Translations under genes and position numbers: made by a program | In this document: positions 27,335 through 37,121 of the stretch, piece after piece | How positions within the stretch are numbered: position 1 is the stretch's first letter | How the letters are laid out: every line of letters begins with the position of its first letter | Assembly (NCBI RefSeq): GCF_902460845.1 | Contig: NZ_CABPVS010000004.1 | Span: 183,776-247,775 of the forward strand | DNA length: 64,000 bases | From: Campylobacter concisus | Lineage (GTDB): Bacteria > Campylobacterota > Campylobacteria > Campylobacterales > Campylobacteraceae | Reading direction: 5' to 3' | The notes under the pieces: generated by a model | What the model saw: the letters and a program-made list of their open reading frames with translations, nothing else | What the model was told of the DNA's origin: nothing | Database searches by the model: none

Positions 27335-28329
27335 TTAAAAAATAACGAGCTAGGGACCATTTTGCCGTTATCTCGTAAAAACAGTAAGACCTTTATCTCT
27401 TTAAACTCATCTGGATCGCTACCTTCGATAGCTTCTCTTACTTTATCAAGCATTTGAAGCTCAAACAGTGCATATACGTAAGCCTCATCAGCGTCAGCAT
27501 GGATGCTTTTTAGTTTTTCAAAGATGCCAATAAATGCATCTGGTTTTAGTTTATTTTTAAGCATTACAGCGGCTTTATCGTATTGAGCTTTTGTCACTTT
27601 TGCGTTGTTTAAAAGATCAAAAATTTCATCACTGCTTAGATCGATCTCGTCATTTACAAATCGGGTAATAATAAGCATTATATCTTCACTTGCTAGCTCA
27701 AAATTTAATCTTTTGATCTCGCTAAAAGAAGCTACTTTTATGAGTTTATCAAATGCAGCTTTTTTAAGGCTCTCATTTTGATCCTGATTTTTAAGTATGT
27801 CAAGATAGTAAGTAGGTAGTTGCTCGATTTTGTTTAGCTCATTTAGGATATTTAACTTGCTATCTTTTGCTAATCTAAATTTTTTTAGATCGACGATCTC
27901 TTTATTTTTTATACTTTTTATAGTTTGTAAGATATTGTTTATCTCGGCATCATCTACACCGACATCTTTAAGCTCGCCTACTGGTGAGATAGAGCGAGTG
28001 AGCTGCGAGGCGATCTTGTAAGTATCGGTTTTGAAGTCTTTATTGCTCTCAAAGCCAAGAAGTGTCTCTTTGGCTAAGTCTTTATAAAGTTGGCTATCTT
28101 TTTTGATCCATTTTTTATATCTATAAAAAGCATATCCATGATAAGCGATATGAAGTAGGGCAAGAAGTGCTAAAACAGCTACTGGAAGAGCGACCCAAAT
28201 AGCAATTGGCAAAGTTATAGTTTGGCCTAAAAGCTCAAATGTGTAATCAGAACTATTAAGAGAATAAGTGAGTCCTGCAACAACTACTATGTAGATTATG
28301 CAATAGACGAGAAATTTTCTAGTTTTCAT
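27331..28329 (-). CDS. Conserved membrane protein of unknown function
   Basis: Two membrane segments near residues 7-25 and 42-64, then a soluble, mostly helical cytoplasmic domain of about 260 residues, 332 aa in all. No recognisable catalytic motif. It sits between dksA and dusB, an arrangement I recall from C. jejuni, so it is a conserved campylobacterial gene rather than a newcomer. The helical part reads like repeats but I could not fix a period. Confidence 0.82.
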   Translation of the reverse strand: MKTRKFLVYCIIYIVVVAGLTYSLNSSDYTFELLGQTITLPIAIWVALPVAVLALLALLHIAYHGYAFYRYKKWIKKDSQLYKDLAKETLLGFESNKDFKTDTYKIASQLTRSISPVGELKDVGVDDAEINNILQTIKSIKNKEIVDLKKFRLAKDSKLNILNELNKIEQLPTYYLDILKNQDQNESLKKAAFDKLIKVASFSEIKRLNFELASEDIMLIITRFVNDEIDLSSDEIFDLLNNAKVTKAQYDKAAVMLKNKLKPDAFIGIFEKLKSIHADADEAYVYALFELQMLDKVREAIEGSDPDEFKEIKVLLFLRDNGKMVPSSLFFK

Positions 28330-28338
28330 GTTTTCTCC

Positions 28339-28695
28339 TTAGTTTTTTGCTGTTTTTTCGATTATTTCACGGCAAGTTATGCAGTATTTTGCATGTGGTT
28401 TTACTTTTAGTCGCGGTATGCTGATCTCCTCTTCACACATATCACAAATTCCATAAGTTTTATTTGCTATCTTCTCTAGTGCTTCATCTATCTCTGATAG
28501 CTCCGCTCTTTGTTGTGTCGAGATCGAATGCTCGATTAGCTGGTCTGTATTTACTGAGGCTATATCAAACTCATCGCTTACACCACTATCTCTTAAGCCA
28601 TTTACTTCAACAGATGAATCATAGATATTTTTTTTGATCTGTAATTTTCTTTCTTCAAGTAATTTTTTAAAAAAATTTAGCTCAGTTTGTGTCAT
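28339..28695 (-). CDS. dksA: DksA/TraR-family zinc-finger protein
   Basis: RNA-polymerase secondary-channel regulator, partner of ppGpp. 118 aa with an N-terminal coiled coil, DSGVSDEFDIAS containing the acidic tip residues, and a C-terminal four-Cys zinc finger (CDMCEEEISIPRL ... CITC). The preferred start MTQTELNFFKKLLEE has a ribosome-binding site (AAGGAATATA). Part of the accD-to-recO operon. Confidence 0.92.
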   Translation of the reverse strand: MTQTELNFFKKLLEERKLQIKKNIYDSSVEVNGLRDSGVSDEFDIASVNTDQLIEHSISTQQRAELSEIDEALEKIANKTYGICDMCEEEISIPRLKVKPHAKYCITCREIIEKTAKN

Positions 28696-28705
28696 TTATA
28701 TTCCT

Positions 28706-29161
28706 TTATTTGTGGTATGGGTGGTTTGCATTTATGCAAAGTGCTCTAAAAATTTGCTCAAAAAGTACAAGCTTGGCAACCTTATGCGCCATCGTCATCT
28801 TGCTTAAGCTTATGATTTTTTGCGCTTTATTCTTTAAATTTTGGCTAAGGCCGTAAGCTCCACCTATGAAAAAGTTAATTTGTGAATTTGAGTTTAAAAT
28901 TTGTGCAAATTCTTGGCTATCAAGTTGCAAGCCATTTTCATCAAGCATTACGCAAAAGCCTTTTAAATTTGGCTCATAAATTTCATCATAAGCTCTTAAT
29001 GCTTCGCTTTTTCCGGTACTTTGAGCTTTTGCTATTTTTTCATTGAAAAAGACTTTATCGTTTATCTTGGCAAATTTTGCACTCATTTTTATATATTCTT
29101 GTATCTCGTTTTCAAAGTTGTCACGTAATGATTTTTGAATGCTAAAAACTGAAATTTCCAA
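28706..29161 (-). CDS. rlmH: 23S rRNA pseudouridine-1915 methyltransferase RlmH
   Basis: SPOUT methyltransferase acting on helix 69 of 23S rRNA. The knot region is [18 protein letters not shown] and the C-terminal [20 protein letters not shown] plus the aromatic tail YHK match the family. 151 aa, usual size. Two bases separate it from accD upstream. Confidence 0.94.
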   Translation of the reverse strand: MEISVFSIQKSLRDNFENEIQEYIKMSAKFAKINDKVFFNEKIAKAQSTGKSEALRAYDEIYEPNLKGFCVMLDENGLQLDSQEFAQILNSNSQINFFIGGAYGLSQNLKNKAQKIISLSKMTMAHKVAKLVLFEQIFRALCINANHPYHK

Positions 29162-29163
29162 AT

Positions 29164-30078
29164 TTAGCCTTTGGTTTTTAGCTTTAGTTCAAAGTTGCTT
29201 CCACTCTCATCTTGGTTATCTTTTTGATGTATTGTCTTATTGTTTGTGAGAAATTTAACCATATCGCTTATATATTTTTTATGTTCGCTTCTTGGCACAA
29301 TAGCATCGATTAGGCCATGCTCTAACAAAAACTCAGCTCTTTGAAATCCCTCTGGTAAATCAGCACCAATGGTTTGTTTGATGACTCTTTGACCAGCAAA
29401 GCCTATCAATGCGCCAGGTTCAGCGATTATTAGATCCCCAAGCCAAGCAAAAGAGGCACTAACGCCACCCATCGTCGGATCAGTAAGTACTGAGATGTAA
29501 GGTAGTTTCGCTTCATCGAGTAGTTTTAAAGCAGCTGATGTCTTTGACATTTGCATCAAAGAGAATGTACTTTCTTGCATTCTAGCTCCACCTGAAGCAC
29601 TCACTATGACTAAAGCTTGGCGTTTTTCTATCGCTCGTTTTATCGCTCTTACGATCTTTTCACCCTCAACTGAAGCTAGCGAACCACCCATGAAACCAAA
29701 GTCAAAAACAACTAGCTGAATTTCTTGGCCTTCGCATTTACCTTCTCCACAAATAACTGAGCTTGTACGCCCAGTTTTTTCTTTATTTTCTGTAATTCTT
29801 TTTTTGTATGATTTTTTATCGACAAAATTTAATGGATCAACTGGCTTTAAATTTGCATCAAATTCAATAAAGCTACCTTCGTCGCAGATCAAATTTATAC
29901 GATCATTAGCTTTTAATCTCATATGATAGCCGCATTTAGGGCATACATTAAAACAAGCTTCAACTTCTTTGTAATACATCAGTGAGTGGCAGTTGTCGCA
30001 TTTTACCCAGTGTGTAGGTGCTTCTTCTGGACGAGGTTGAGCTTTTCTTATCTTTGAAAAAATGTCTGAGAAATTCAT
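29164..30078 (-). CDS. accD: Acetyl-CoA carboxylase beta subunit
   Basis: Carboxyltransferase subunit for malonyl-CoA synthesis, which feeds FabD. N-terminal zinc ribbon [18 protein letters not shown] with CPKC, then the crotonase-like domain with [18 protein letters not shown] and [14 protein letters not shown] choose ATG at 30078 (304 aa, start [12 protein letters not shown]) over the upstream GTG at 30090, because relatives begin there. It leads the reverse-strand operon. Confidence 0.95.
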   Translation of the reverse strand: MNFSDIFSKIRKAQPRPEEAPTHWVKCDNCHSLMYYKEVEACFNVCPKCGYHMRLKANDRINLICDEGSFIEFDANLKPVDPLNFVDKKSYKKRITENKEKTGRTSSVICGEGKCEGQEIQLVVFDFGFMGGSLASVEGEKIVRAIKRAIEKRQALVIVSASGGARMQESTFSLMQMSKTSAALKLLDEAKLPYISVLTDPTMGGVSASFAWLGDLIIAEPGALIGFAGQRVIKQTIGADLPEGFQRAEFLLEHGLIDAIVPRSEHKKYISDMVKFLTNNKTIHQKDNQDESGSNFELKLKTKG

Positions 30079-30109
30079 CTTTTTACCCACTTATATTAAA
30101 AATTGTGGG

Positions 30110-30115
30110 ATTATA
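30110..30115 (-). promoter_or_regulatory. Predicted -10 box of the accD operon
   Basis: TATAAT on the minus strand, 32 bases before the preferred accD ATG. It would drive the six-gene unit accD-rlmH-dksA-membrane protein-dusB-recO. Confidence 0.5.
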
Positions 30116-30172
30116 TCTAATGTTAGCCTTGCTTTTTCTTATATGACTTAAAGTTTGTTTGTTTACGAGGGA

Positions 30173-30198
30173 TTTAAGGGGCAAGCTAGCCCCTTAAA
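30173..30198 (-). terminator. Terminator after bamA
   Basis: TTTAAGGGGC (30173-30182) and GCCCCTTAAA (30189-30198) form a perfect 10-base stem with a six-base loop. It lies ten bases beyond the bamA stop in the direction of transcription, followed by an AT-rich stretch. Confidence 0.8.
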
Positions 30199-30207
30199 AG
30201 TATTTTA

Positions 30208-32463
30208 TTAGAAGCGTCTTCCGATAGTAAATTCAAATGTATTTGTATCATCGCCCTCTTTAGGTTTAAGAGCTTTTGCAAAGATTAGTTGAAGTGGACC
30301 AATAGGAGTTATCCATTCTATGCCGGTTCCAACTGAAGATCTTTTTATCTCATTTAGGCTATTCTCACCGATCATACCGTAGTCATAAAATACAACGCCA
30401 CGCATTTTGACACGATCTATTATAGGGAAGCTTATTTCAGCTGAATTATTAAATGAAGTTTCGCCGCCGTATTCGTAGTAGTCGCCATTATATTTTACCT
30501 TTGGAGATACAGTTCTGCTCTCGTAACCACGTAAGCTTCTTATGCCACCAAGGTAAAGTCTTTCGTTGATCGGAGTATATCCTCTTTCCCAAATTTTGCC
30601 AAAACTTGCTTTGTATCTTAAGATAAGGTCATAGTCGATGTACTCTCTAAGACCTAGATAATAGTTGAAATTTGTGCGGTTTTTAACAAAGTCTATATCG
30701 CCACCAAGTCCAGCTATCTCAAATGATGTACTAGCTATGATGCCACGTCTTGGCAAGTAATAATCATCGGTGCTATTATATGTTAAAGCTGGAGTTATGG
30801 CGCTTTTTATGGCTTTACCTTCTCTATAAATTTCTTTTTTAGTTTTTGCGTTGATATCTCTTAGTTCATCATCTTTTAGAGTAATTTTGCTTTGCTCAAT
30901 ATTGTAAGTAAGCGATGCACTTAAATTTCTAGTTAGTTTTCTACCAAGAGTTGTGCTAAAGCCATAGCTTCTCTCTTTATATGTTCTCCAGTCATAGTCA
31001 TTTGCATAAAGTGTTCCGCCAAGGCTATACTCTGAGTCGAAAATTCTTGGGTTTGTAAGACTTATCTGACCTGAAAGCTCTCTGTCACTTTTATCTACGC
31101 TTATTTGTCCTTGAAGGCCAGAGCCAAAGATATTTGTATCAGAAAGTGCTGCATTTAGTAGTAGTCCGTCACTGCTGCCGTATCCGATACCGCCGCTTAT
31201 TGAGCCAGTTGAGGCTTCTTTTACTTTTACTTTTAGATCGACTGTATTTTTATCAACTGGATCTTCTTCTATCTCGACATCGTCAAAGTAGCTTGTTCTT
31301 TTTAGCGCATCTTTTGAGTCTTGAAGGTCGGTTCTACTATATAAATTTCCTTCGGTTAGATAAAGTTCACGTCTTACAACGCGGTCAACGGTCCTATCGT
31401 TTCCTGAAATTTGAACATTTCTTATATATACTTTTTCGCCAGGATCTACTTCATAATCAATATCGACAGTTTTATTTTCATCAAATTTATCAGTCTTTGG
31501 ATAGACCTTCACAAACGCATAACCTTTATCAGCAACCATATCATCGAGCTTTTTCATATCTTGGCGAAGTCTTGCTGAGTTCATCGTATCGCCAGCCTCA
31601 AGCCTAAAGTCATCTATGATCTTTTTAGTGTCAAGCTCCAGCTCTTCAGGTGCTGTAATGCTTACATTTGAAACCTTATAAGGCTCACCTTCATGAACAT
31701 AATAAGTAAGATCAGCTGTGTAATTATCAAACGATGAATTTAAATAAGGTGACGAAATAGTCGCATCTAAATAGCCTTTTTGGAAATATTTGTCTTGTAT
31801 TCTTGCTGGATCATTTTCAAGCTCAAAAAGTTTAACTTTACCGTCATTTCTGCCCCAAAGCCAGCCCATAAATTCTCTACTTTTATTTGCAACTACTGGC
31901 TCAATGTCGTCATAATCAAACTCTTTTGCGCCGACTAAATTTACATTTTTGATTATCATATTTTCGCCGCGGTTTATGTTGAGTGTTATAAAAAGTGAGC
32001 TGTCGTTGTCTGCAACTGGTTGTTTTTCTACGTCTACAACGGTATCAAAATATCCCTTTGACTCATAATACTGACGAATTCTCTCTTTAGTTTTTTCTAT
32101 TGTAAGCTCATCGTACATATTGCCTGGTTTGATATTGATTAACGACTCTATGGCAGTTTTGTCATTTGTTACGACGCCTTTTAGATCAACTCTCGCAACA
32201 CTTGGCTTCTCTTTTACAGCTACTAAAAGATTGCCATTACCTGTATCTTCTATGTAGATATCGTCGAAATAATTTTGTTTGTATAAATTTGTGATCGCCT
32301 TATCACTAAGCTTTGGAGTTAGATCCTGACCGACTTTTAGGCCCATTATTTGGCTTGCTACTTCAGGCGAAAGGTGAATTAGTCCTTTAAAATTTATTGA
32401 CTGAATTGTTTGTGCGCTTAGGCCACTGAAAGCTAATGCTAATAAAAATAATTTCTTTTTCAT
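30208..32463 (-). CDS. bamA: Outer-membrane assembly factor BamA
   Basis: Core of the machine that inserts beta-barrel proteins. Signal peptide KKLFLLALAFSGLSAQT, five POTRA domains (about residues 19-410), then the 16-strand barrel with the lid/turn motif GGIRSLRGYESR near residue 640 and a C-terminal aromatic ending (FTIGRRF). 751 aa. It is divergent from tyrA; -10-like sequence lies in the shared 89-base gap. Confidence 0.97.
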   Translation of the reverse strand: MKKKLFLLALAFSGLSAQTIQSINFKGLIHLSPEVASQIMGLKVGQDLTPKLSDKAITNLYKQNYFDDIYIEDTGNGNLLVAVKEKPSVARVDLKGVVTNDKTAIESLINIKPGNMYDELTIEKTKERIRQYYESKGYFDTVVDVEKQPVADNDSSLFITLNINRGENMIIKNVNLVGAKEFDYDDIEPVVANKSREFMGWLWGRNDGKVKLFELENDPARIQDKYFQKGYLDATISSPYLNSSFDNYTADLTYYVHEGEPYKVSNVSITAPEELELDTKKIIDDFRLEAGDTMNSARLRQDMKKLDDMVADKGYAFVKVYPKTDKFDENKTVDIDYEVDPGEKVYIRNVQISGNDRTVDRVVRRELYLTEGNLYSRTDLQDSKDALKRTSYFDDVEIEEDPVDKNTVDLKVKVKEASTGSISGGIGYGSSDGLLLNAALSDTNIFGSGLQGQISVDKSDRELSGQISLTNPRIFDSEYSLGGTLYANDYDWRTYKERSYGFSTTLGRKLTRNLSASLTYNIEQSKITLKDDELRDINAKTKKEIYREGKAIKSAITPALTYNSTDDYYLPRRGIIASTSFEIAGLGGDIDFVKNRTNFNYYLGLREYIDYDLILRYKASFGKIWERGYTPINERLYLGGIRSLRGYESRTVSPKVKYNGDYYEYGGETSFNNSAEISFPIIDRVKMRGVVFYDYGMIGENSLNEIKRSSVGTGIEWITPIGPLQLIFAKALKPKEGDDTNTFEFTIGRRF

Positions 32464-32495
32464 TAAATTTAACCTAGAGTTTTAGTATAAGTGCG

Positions 32496-32501
32496 TATAA
32501 T
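32496..32501 (+). promoter_or_regulatory. Predicted -10 box of tyrA
   Basis: TATAAT in the bamA-tyrA divergent gap, 52 bases before the tyrA ATG. The gap is too short to separate the two promoters clearly. Confidence 0.4.
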
Positions 32502-32552
32502 ATCATATTTTATTTTTAATAAATTTAAATTTTATAATTTTGAAGGTTTTTT

Positions 32553-33383
32553 ATGAAAATAGGTATCATCGGACTTGGTCTTATGGGTGGTTCGCTTGGT
32601 CTTGCACTAAAAGATGAAAAATTAATCTCTTGTGTTAGTGGATATGACAAAGATGAAAATCATAGCAAAAAGGCCTTAGAACTTGGCTTGGTGCATGAAA
32701 TTTTAAGCATTGACGAGATGAAAAAGAAGTGTGACATCATCTTTTTGGCTGTGCCAGTTGAAGCTATCGTATCAATAGTGCAAAATTTAACCGATATTAG
32801 CGAAGATACAACTATCATTGATTTTGGCTCAACCAAACAAAAGATAATAGAAGCTGTGTCAGAAAAAATTCGTAAAAATTTCATCCCAGCTCACCCGATG
32901 GCAGGTACTGAGTATTCTGGTCCAGAGGCTGCTTTTAAATCACTTTACACAGGAGCAACTGTTATCGTTTGTGACTTTGCTGAGAGCGCAGAAAAACATG
33001 TAAAAAGAAGCGTGGAGTTATTTTCTTGCCTTGGCATGAAGATTATTTTTATGAGTGCAAAAGAACATGATCATCACGTGGGTCTTATTTCGCATTTGCC
33101 TCATGCGATTGCATTTTCTCTTGCGAGTGGGATTTTAAAAGAAGAGGATAAAAGGCATATCGTAGCGCTTGGCGGACCTACATTTAAGGGCATGATACGT
33201 GTCGCAAAGAGTTCGCCTTTTATGTGGAGCGATATTTTTAAGCAAAATAAAAATAATGTTGTTGAAGCTATAAATATGTTTGAAAAAGAGCTAAATTTGT
33301 GCAAAGATCTCATCAAAGATGAACGCTGGGACGAACTTTTTGCCTGGATGAGCGACGCTAGGGCTGTAAGAGAAATTTTGTAA
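32553..33383 (+). CDS. tyrA: Prephenate dehydrogenase TyrA
   Basis: NAD-dependent step from prephenate to 4-hydroxyphenylpyruvate in tyrosine synthesis. Rossmann start IGLGLMGGSLGLALK, then FIPAHPMAGTEYSGP and the catalytic-region motif HDHHVGLISHLPHAIAF. 276 aa, without chorismate-mutase or ACT domains. It lies upstream of the M23 peptidase gene with a 63-base gap. Confidence 0.95.
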   Translation: MKIGIIGLGLMGGSLGLALKDEKLISCVSGYDKDENHSKKALELGLVHEILSIDEMKKKCDIIFLAVPVEAIVSIVQNLTDISEDTTIIDFGSTKQKIIEAVSEKIRKNFIPAHPMAGTEYSGPEAAFKSLYTGATVIVCDFAESAEKHVKRSVELFSCLGMKIIFMSAKEHDHHVGLISHLPHAIAFSLASGILKEEDKRHIVALGGPTFKGMIRVAKSSPFMWSDIFKQNKNNVVEAINMFEKELNLCKDLIKDERWDELFAWMSDARAVREIL

Positions 33384-33446
33384 TTAACTAAAAATTTATT
33401 GATTTATATGTAGAATTTCGTAAATAAAACTTTAAGGTAATAATGT

Positions 33447-34817
33447 ATGAATAGACGTGGAGTTGGCGGATTTGGTATTGTTGTGCTTTTACTAATTTTA
33501 ATTTTAGCCGGTGGTTTTGGCTATGCTTTGATGTCAAAAGATTTTGAGCGAAATGAGCCGATAATTGGTGTTGCTGATAAGGTTTATTGGAATCTTAGAA
33601 CCCCAATGAATATCAAATTTAAAGACGATAGTGGCATAAAATTTGTACGAATTAGTATGAATGATGGGAAAAATGATCTAAATTTATTAAATCAAATCAT
33701 ACAAAATCCAAGTACCGAGCTTGATGTAAATTTAACCTTTCCAAAGACTGGCTTTTTTGCTCAAAAAGATACTTATGAGATGAATATTGAGGCTGTGGAT
33801 ACCAGTAAATGGAGCTTTTTTACTGGCAACAAAGCTAGCAAAAAGGTTGAAGTGGTGCTTGATACTTCAAAGCCTGATCTTTACGTGCTTTCGCAATCTT
33901 ATTCTATCTCAAAAGGTGGTAGTGCGGTTGTGGTCTTTAGAGCGACTGATAATCAGCTAAAAGAGGTTTATGTGCAGACAAATTTTGGTAAGAAATTTAA
34001 AGCTGTCCCATTTTATAAAGAGGGCTTTTATGCAGCACTCGTTGCTTGGCCAGTTCAGGTTGAAAATTTTAGTGCTGAGGTCATTGCAAGAGACTTTGCA
34101 GGCAATGAAAGCAAGTCACATGTCAGATATTTTTACGAAAATGTAAAGTATAAAACTTCAACTATTGCATTAAACGATAGATTTTTAGATGGCAAAATAG
34201 TCGATCTAACTGATCAATATGCAAAAGATCCAAGCGCGCTTTCAAGGCTTGAGAAAATGAGATTTGTCAATGAAACGCTTAGAAATTCAAACGAAGAAAA
34301 AATAACAGCACTTACTACAAATTCTGGTGATGAGATGTTAACTGGCTTTAGTGTGACACCATTTTATCCACTAAGAAATGGTAAAAAAGTGGCTGACTTC
34401 GCCGATCACCGATACTATACATATAATAACGAGCAAGTAAGCGAATCATGGCATATGGGAATAGACTTTGCAAGTGTGGCCGCAGCTCCTATAATAGCTA
34501 GCAATGCTGGTCGTGTTGTGCTAGCATCTGAAAATGGAATTTATGGATTAAATATTGTGATCGATCATGGATTTGGGCTTTATTCGCTTTATGGACACTG
34601 CTCAAGTTCTAGGGTAAAAGAGGGCGATATGGTGGTGGCTGGTGATCAAATAGGCACTACTGGAACTAGTGGTCTTGCACTTGGCGATCACCTTCACTTT
34701 GGAATTTTAGTCCAAGGTGAAGAGGTGAGACCACAACAATGGATGGACAAAAAGTGGATAAAAGACAATATCACAAGTGTTTTAGATGCTGCAAAAGCGA
34801 TGATAGATAAGAACTAA
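33447..34817 (+). CDS. M23 (LytM) peptidoglycan endopeptidase
   Basis: Membrane-anchored cell-wall peptidase. One N-terminal helix (about residues 10-30), a beta-rich middle, then a complete LytM domain: HMGIDFASVAAAP gives the zinc His and Asp (about 336 and 340), and GDHLHFGIL gives the HxH (about 414-416). All catalytic residues are present, so it should be active. Related proteins set the helical shape of Helicobacter and Campylobacter; which of these it equals is not decided here. 456 aa. Confidence 0.9.
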   Translation: MNRRGVGGFGIVVLLLILILAGGFGYALMSKDFERNEPIIGVADKVYWNLRTPMNIKFKDDSGIKFVRISMNDGKNDLNLLNQIIQNPSTELDVNLTFPKTGFFAQKDTYEMNIEAVDTSKWSFFTGNKASKKVEVVLDTSKPDLYVLSQSYSISKGGSAVVVFRATDNQLKEVYVQTNFGKKFKAVPFYKEGFYAALVAWPVQVENFSAEVIARDFAGNESKSHVRYFYENVKYKTSTIALNDRFLDGKIVDLTDQYAKDPSALSRLEKMRFVNETLRNSNEEKITALTTNSGDEMLTGFSVTPFYPLRNGKKVADFADHRYYTYNNEQVSESWHMGIDFASVAAAPIIASNAGRVVLASENGIYGLNIVIDHGFGLYSLYGHCSSSRVKEGDMVVAGDQIGTTGTSGLALGDHLHFGILVQGEEVRPQQWMDKKWIKDNITSVLDAAKAMIDKN

Positions 34818-34879
34818 AAAATTTGCAAAATTGATTTTTTAGTGCTATCATAAGCGCATTAAAAATATAAGGAAAATTC

Positions 34880-35764
34880 TTGAAACAAACTACTATCGCA
34901 AGACGCGTTGAGACCGTTGGTATAGGGCTTCATAAAGGTGAGCCGATAAGACTTATGCTAGAACCTCTTGATGCAAATTCTGGCATTATTTTGCACCGCG
35001 AAGATCTTGGTATTAGTTTTAAAGCCGAACCTAAAAATGTGATAAATACACAGATGGCAACTGTTGTTGGCAACGAAAAGGGCTTTATTAGTACGATCGA
35101 ACACCTGATGTCAGCCATAAATGGTTATGGTATTGATAATATTAGAATTTCTGTTGATGCAAATGAAATTCCAGTCATGGATGGCAGTGCGATAAGCTTT
35201 TGTATGCTACTTGATGAGGCTGGCATAAGATATCTTGATGCCGGTAAAAAAGTAATTCTTGTTAGACGTGAAGTTGAAGTCGTTGAGGGTTCTAAATTTG
35301 TACGAACTTCACCTTCAAGAAGTCCAAAATTTGACTATACGATAAAATTTGATCATCCAGTTATTGGTGAACAGAGATATGTTTTTGATTTTAGTAAAAG
35401 CTCGTTTATAAAAAATATAGCTCGTGCTAGAACTTTTGGGTTTTTGAAAGATTTACAGCGTTTGCAAGCTCAAAATTTAGCCCTTGGTGCATCACTTGAT
35501 AATGCCGTGGCAATCGATGATACGCATATCCTAAATCCAGAAGGTTTGAGATTTGAAAATGAGTTTGTAAGGCACAAAATTTTAGATGCGATTGGTGATT
35601 TGAGCTTGCTTGGAGCGCCTTTGTTGGGCGATTATACAGCATTTGCTGGAAGTCACGATCTAAATCACAAATTAACTCTTGCTTTGATGTCCGATGAGAA
35701 AAACTACGAGATCGCAACTCTAAATGGCGAACTTCTAAAAGAGTATCAAAAGGTATTTGCATAG
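34880..35764 (+). CDS. lpxC: UDP-3-O-acyl-GlcNAc deacetylase LpxC
   Basis: Zinc deacetylase that commits the cell to lipid A synthesis. Motifs: TIARRVETVGIGLHKGEP at the start, zinc-site STIEHLMSAINGYGIDN and the second zinc site HKILDAIGDLSLLGAPLLG. 294 aa. TTG start at 34880 with AAGGA seven bases upstream. Its stop overlaps the probable start of the TsaB-like gene. Confidence 0.97.
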   Translation: MKQTTIARRVETVGIGLHKGEPIRLMLEPLDANSGIILHREDLGISFKAEPKNVINTQMATVVGNEKGFISTIEHLMSAINGYGIDNIRISVDANEIPVMDGSAISFCMLLDEAGIRYLDAGKKVILVRREVEVVEGSKFVRTSPSRSPKFDYTIKFDHPVIGEQRYVFDFSKSSFIKNIARARTFGFLKDLQRLQAQNLALGASLDNAVAIDDTHILNPEGLRFENEFVRHKILDAIGDLSLLGAPLLGDYTAFAGSHDLNHKLTLALMSDEKNYEIATLNGELLKEYQKVFA

Positions 35765-36207
35765 AAAATATTGAAATTTTAGTTGTCTCTTTATCGACTC
35801 CGCTCTTGGTTGGGGTTTATAAAGACGGCGTAAAATTTGATGAAATTACTACTGATGAACATGTCAGTGAAGCTTTGATAAAAATCTTAGAAAATTTATC
35901 ATCTAAATTTAATATCACAAAAATTATCTATGCAAATACGCCAGGAAGCTTTATGGGGTTAAAGGCGGCCTATGTTATCTTAAAGACTTTCTCTTTAGCA
36001 AAGGGTTGCGAATTTTATGCGGTTAGCGGCTTTAGCTTAAATGGAGGCCAAGCGATCAGAGCAAATAAAAATTTAAGCTTCATTTTAAAAGATGGCAAAA
36101 TTTCACTTGAAAAAGTAGAGCCAGTAGGATTTAGGTTGCCTTTAAATTTAGATGAATTAAAACTAAATTCAGATACACTTCCAGATTATATCATCCAAGC
36201 AGTTTAG
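35761..36207 (+). CDS. TsaB-like protein, unusual start codon
   Basis: Short member of the TsaB family, the dimerisation partner of TsaD in threonylcarbamoyl-adenosine (t6A) formation. NTPGSFMGLKAAYVILKTFS matches the PGSFTGLR region. The nearest normal start is TTG at 35806, but that would remove the first beta strand (ILVVSLSTPLLVG) that belongs to the fold. The frame continues upstream with only ATT (35770) or ATA (35761, overlapping the lpxC TAG) as possible starts. 148 aa from ATA, 133 from TTG. thrB follows nine bases later. Confidence 0.72.
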   Translation: MENIEILVVSLSTPLLVGVYKDGVKFDEITTDEHVSEALIKILENLSSKFNITKIIYANTPGSFMGLKAAYVILKTFSLAKGCEFYAVSGFSLNGGQAIRANKNLSFILKDGKISLEKVEPVGFRLPLNLDELKLNSDTLPDYIIQAV

Positions 36208-36215
36208 GAGAAATT

Positions 36216-37100
36216 TTGAATATCTTAGTGCCTGCAACAAGTGCAAATTTGGGTCCTGGTTTTGATGCTTTGGGGCTTAGTTTGAGGCTTTTTAATAGCG
36301 TGAAAATCGAGCCAGCAAAATTTAGCTCAGTGTCGATAAACGGCGAAGGCAGTGGAAGTGTAAATTTAAAGAGAAATAATATATTCTTAAGTATTTTTAA
36401 TGAAATTTTTTTTGAGCTAACTGGAAAAAATGGAAATTTTAGAGTCGTTTTTGAAAATAATATCCCATTTTCAAGGGGGCTTGGCAGTAGCTCCGCTGTT
36501 ATCGTTGGAGCCATTGCTTCAGCATACGAAATGGCTGGCTTTAAGGCAAGTAAAGATACAGTTTTAAATAAAGCTATCATCTACGAAACCCATCCTGATA
36601 ATATCTCGCCAGCAGTTCACGGTGGATTTATCAGCGCGATCGTAAAAAATGGCAATGTTTACGCAAATAAAATAAATTTAAGTGACGAGATAAAAGCAGT
36701 AGTTGTTATCCCAAATAAACCAATGAGTACTTCCTCGTCAAGGCAAATTTTACCAAAGAACTATACGATGAAAGAGTGTGTAAATAACTTATCTCATGCT
36801 GCTTTTTTAACGTCTTGTTTTTATGAAAAAAAGTATGATCTCTTAAAAATAGCAAGCAAAGATTTGATGCATGAAGAGCGTAGAATGCACGCTTTAGAAG
36901 AACTTTTTGAAGTTAGAAAAGTAGCTTATGAAAATGGTGCTTTAATGAGCACGCTTTCAGGCTCAGGTTCAAGCTTTTTAAACATCGCTTACAAAGATGA
37001 TGCTAAAAATTTACAAGATATTTTAAAGAGTAAATTTAGTGATTTTAGGGTTGAGGTTTTTTCATTTGATAACGATGGATACGAAATTACGCAAAGCTAA
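36216..37100 (+). CDS. thrB: Homoserine kinase
   Basis: Phosphorylates homoserine in threonine synthesis. GHMP kinase: PATSANLGPGFDALGLSLRL at the start, the ATP loop FSRGLGSSSAVIVGA near residues 87-101 and the C-terminal STLSGSGSSFLN. 294 aa. TTG start at 36216 with AGGAG at 36206-36210. Lies in the lpxC-to-fhs gene run. Confidence 0.96.
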   Translation: MNILVPATSANLGPGFDALGLSLRLFNSVKIEPAKFSSVSINGEGSGSVNLKRNNIFLSIFNEIFFELTGKNGNFRVVFENNIPFSRGLGSSSAVIVGAIASAYEMAGFKASKDTVLNKAIIYETHPDNISPAVHGGFISAIVKNGNVYANKINLSDEIKAVVVIPNKPMSTSSSRQILPKNYTMKECVNNLSHAAFLTSCFYEKKYDLLKIASKDLMHEERRMHALEELFEVRKVAYENGALMSTLSGSGSSFLNIAYKDDAKNLQDILKSKFSDFRVEVFSFDNDGYEITQS

Positions 37101-37121
37101 AAACAAGTTTAAAAAGATATA

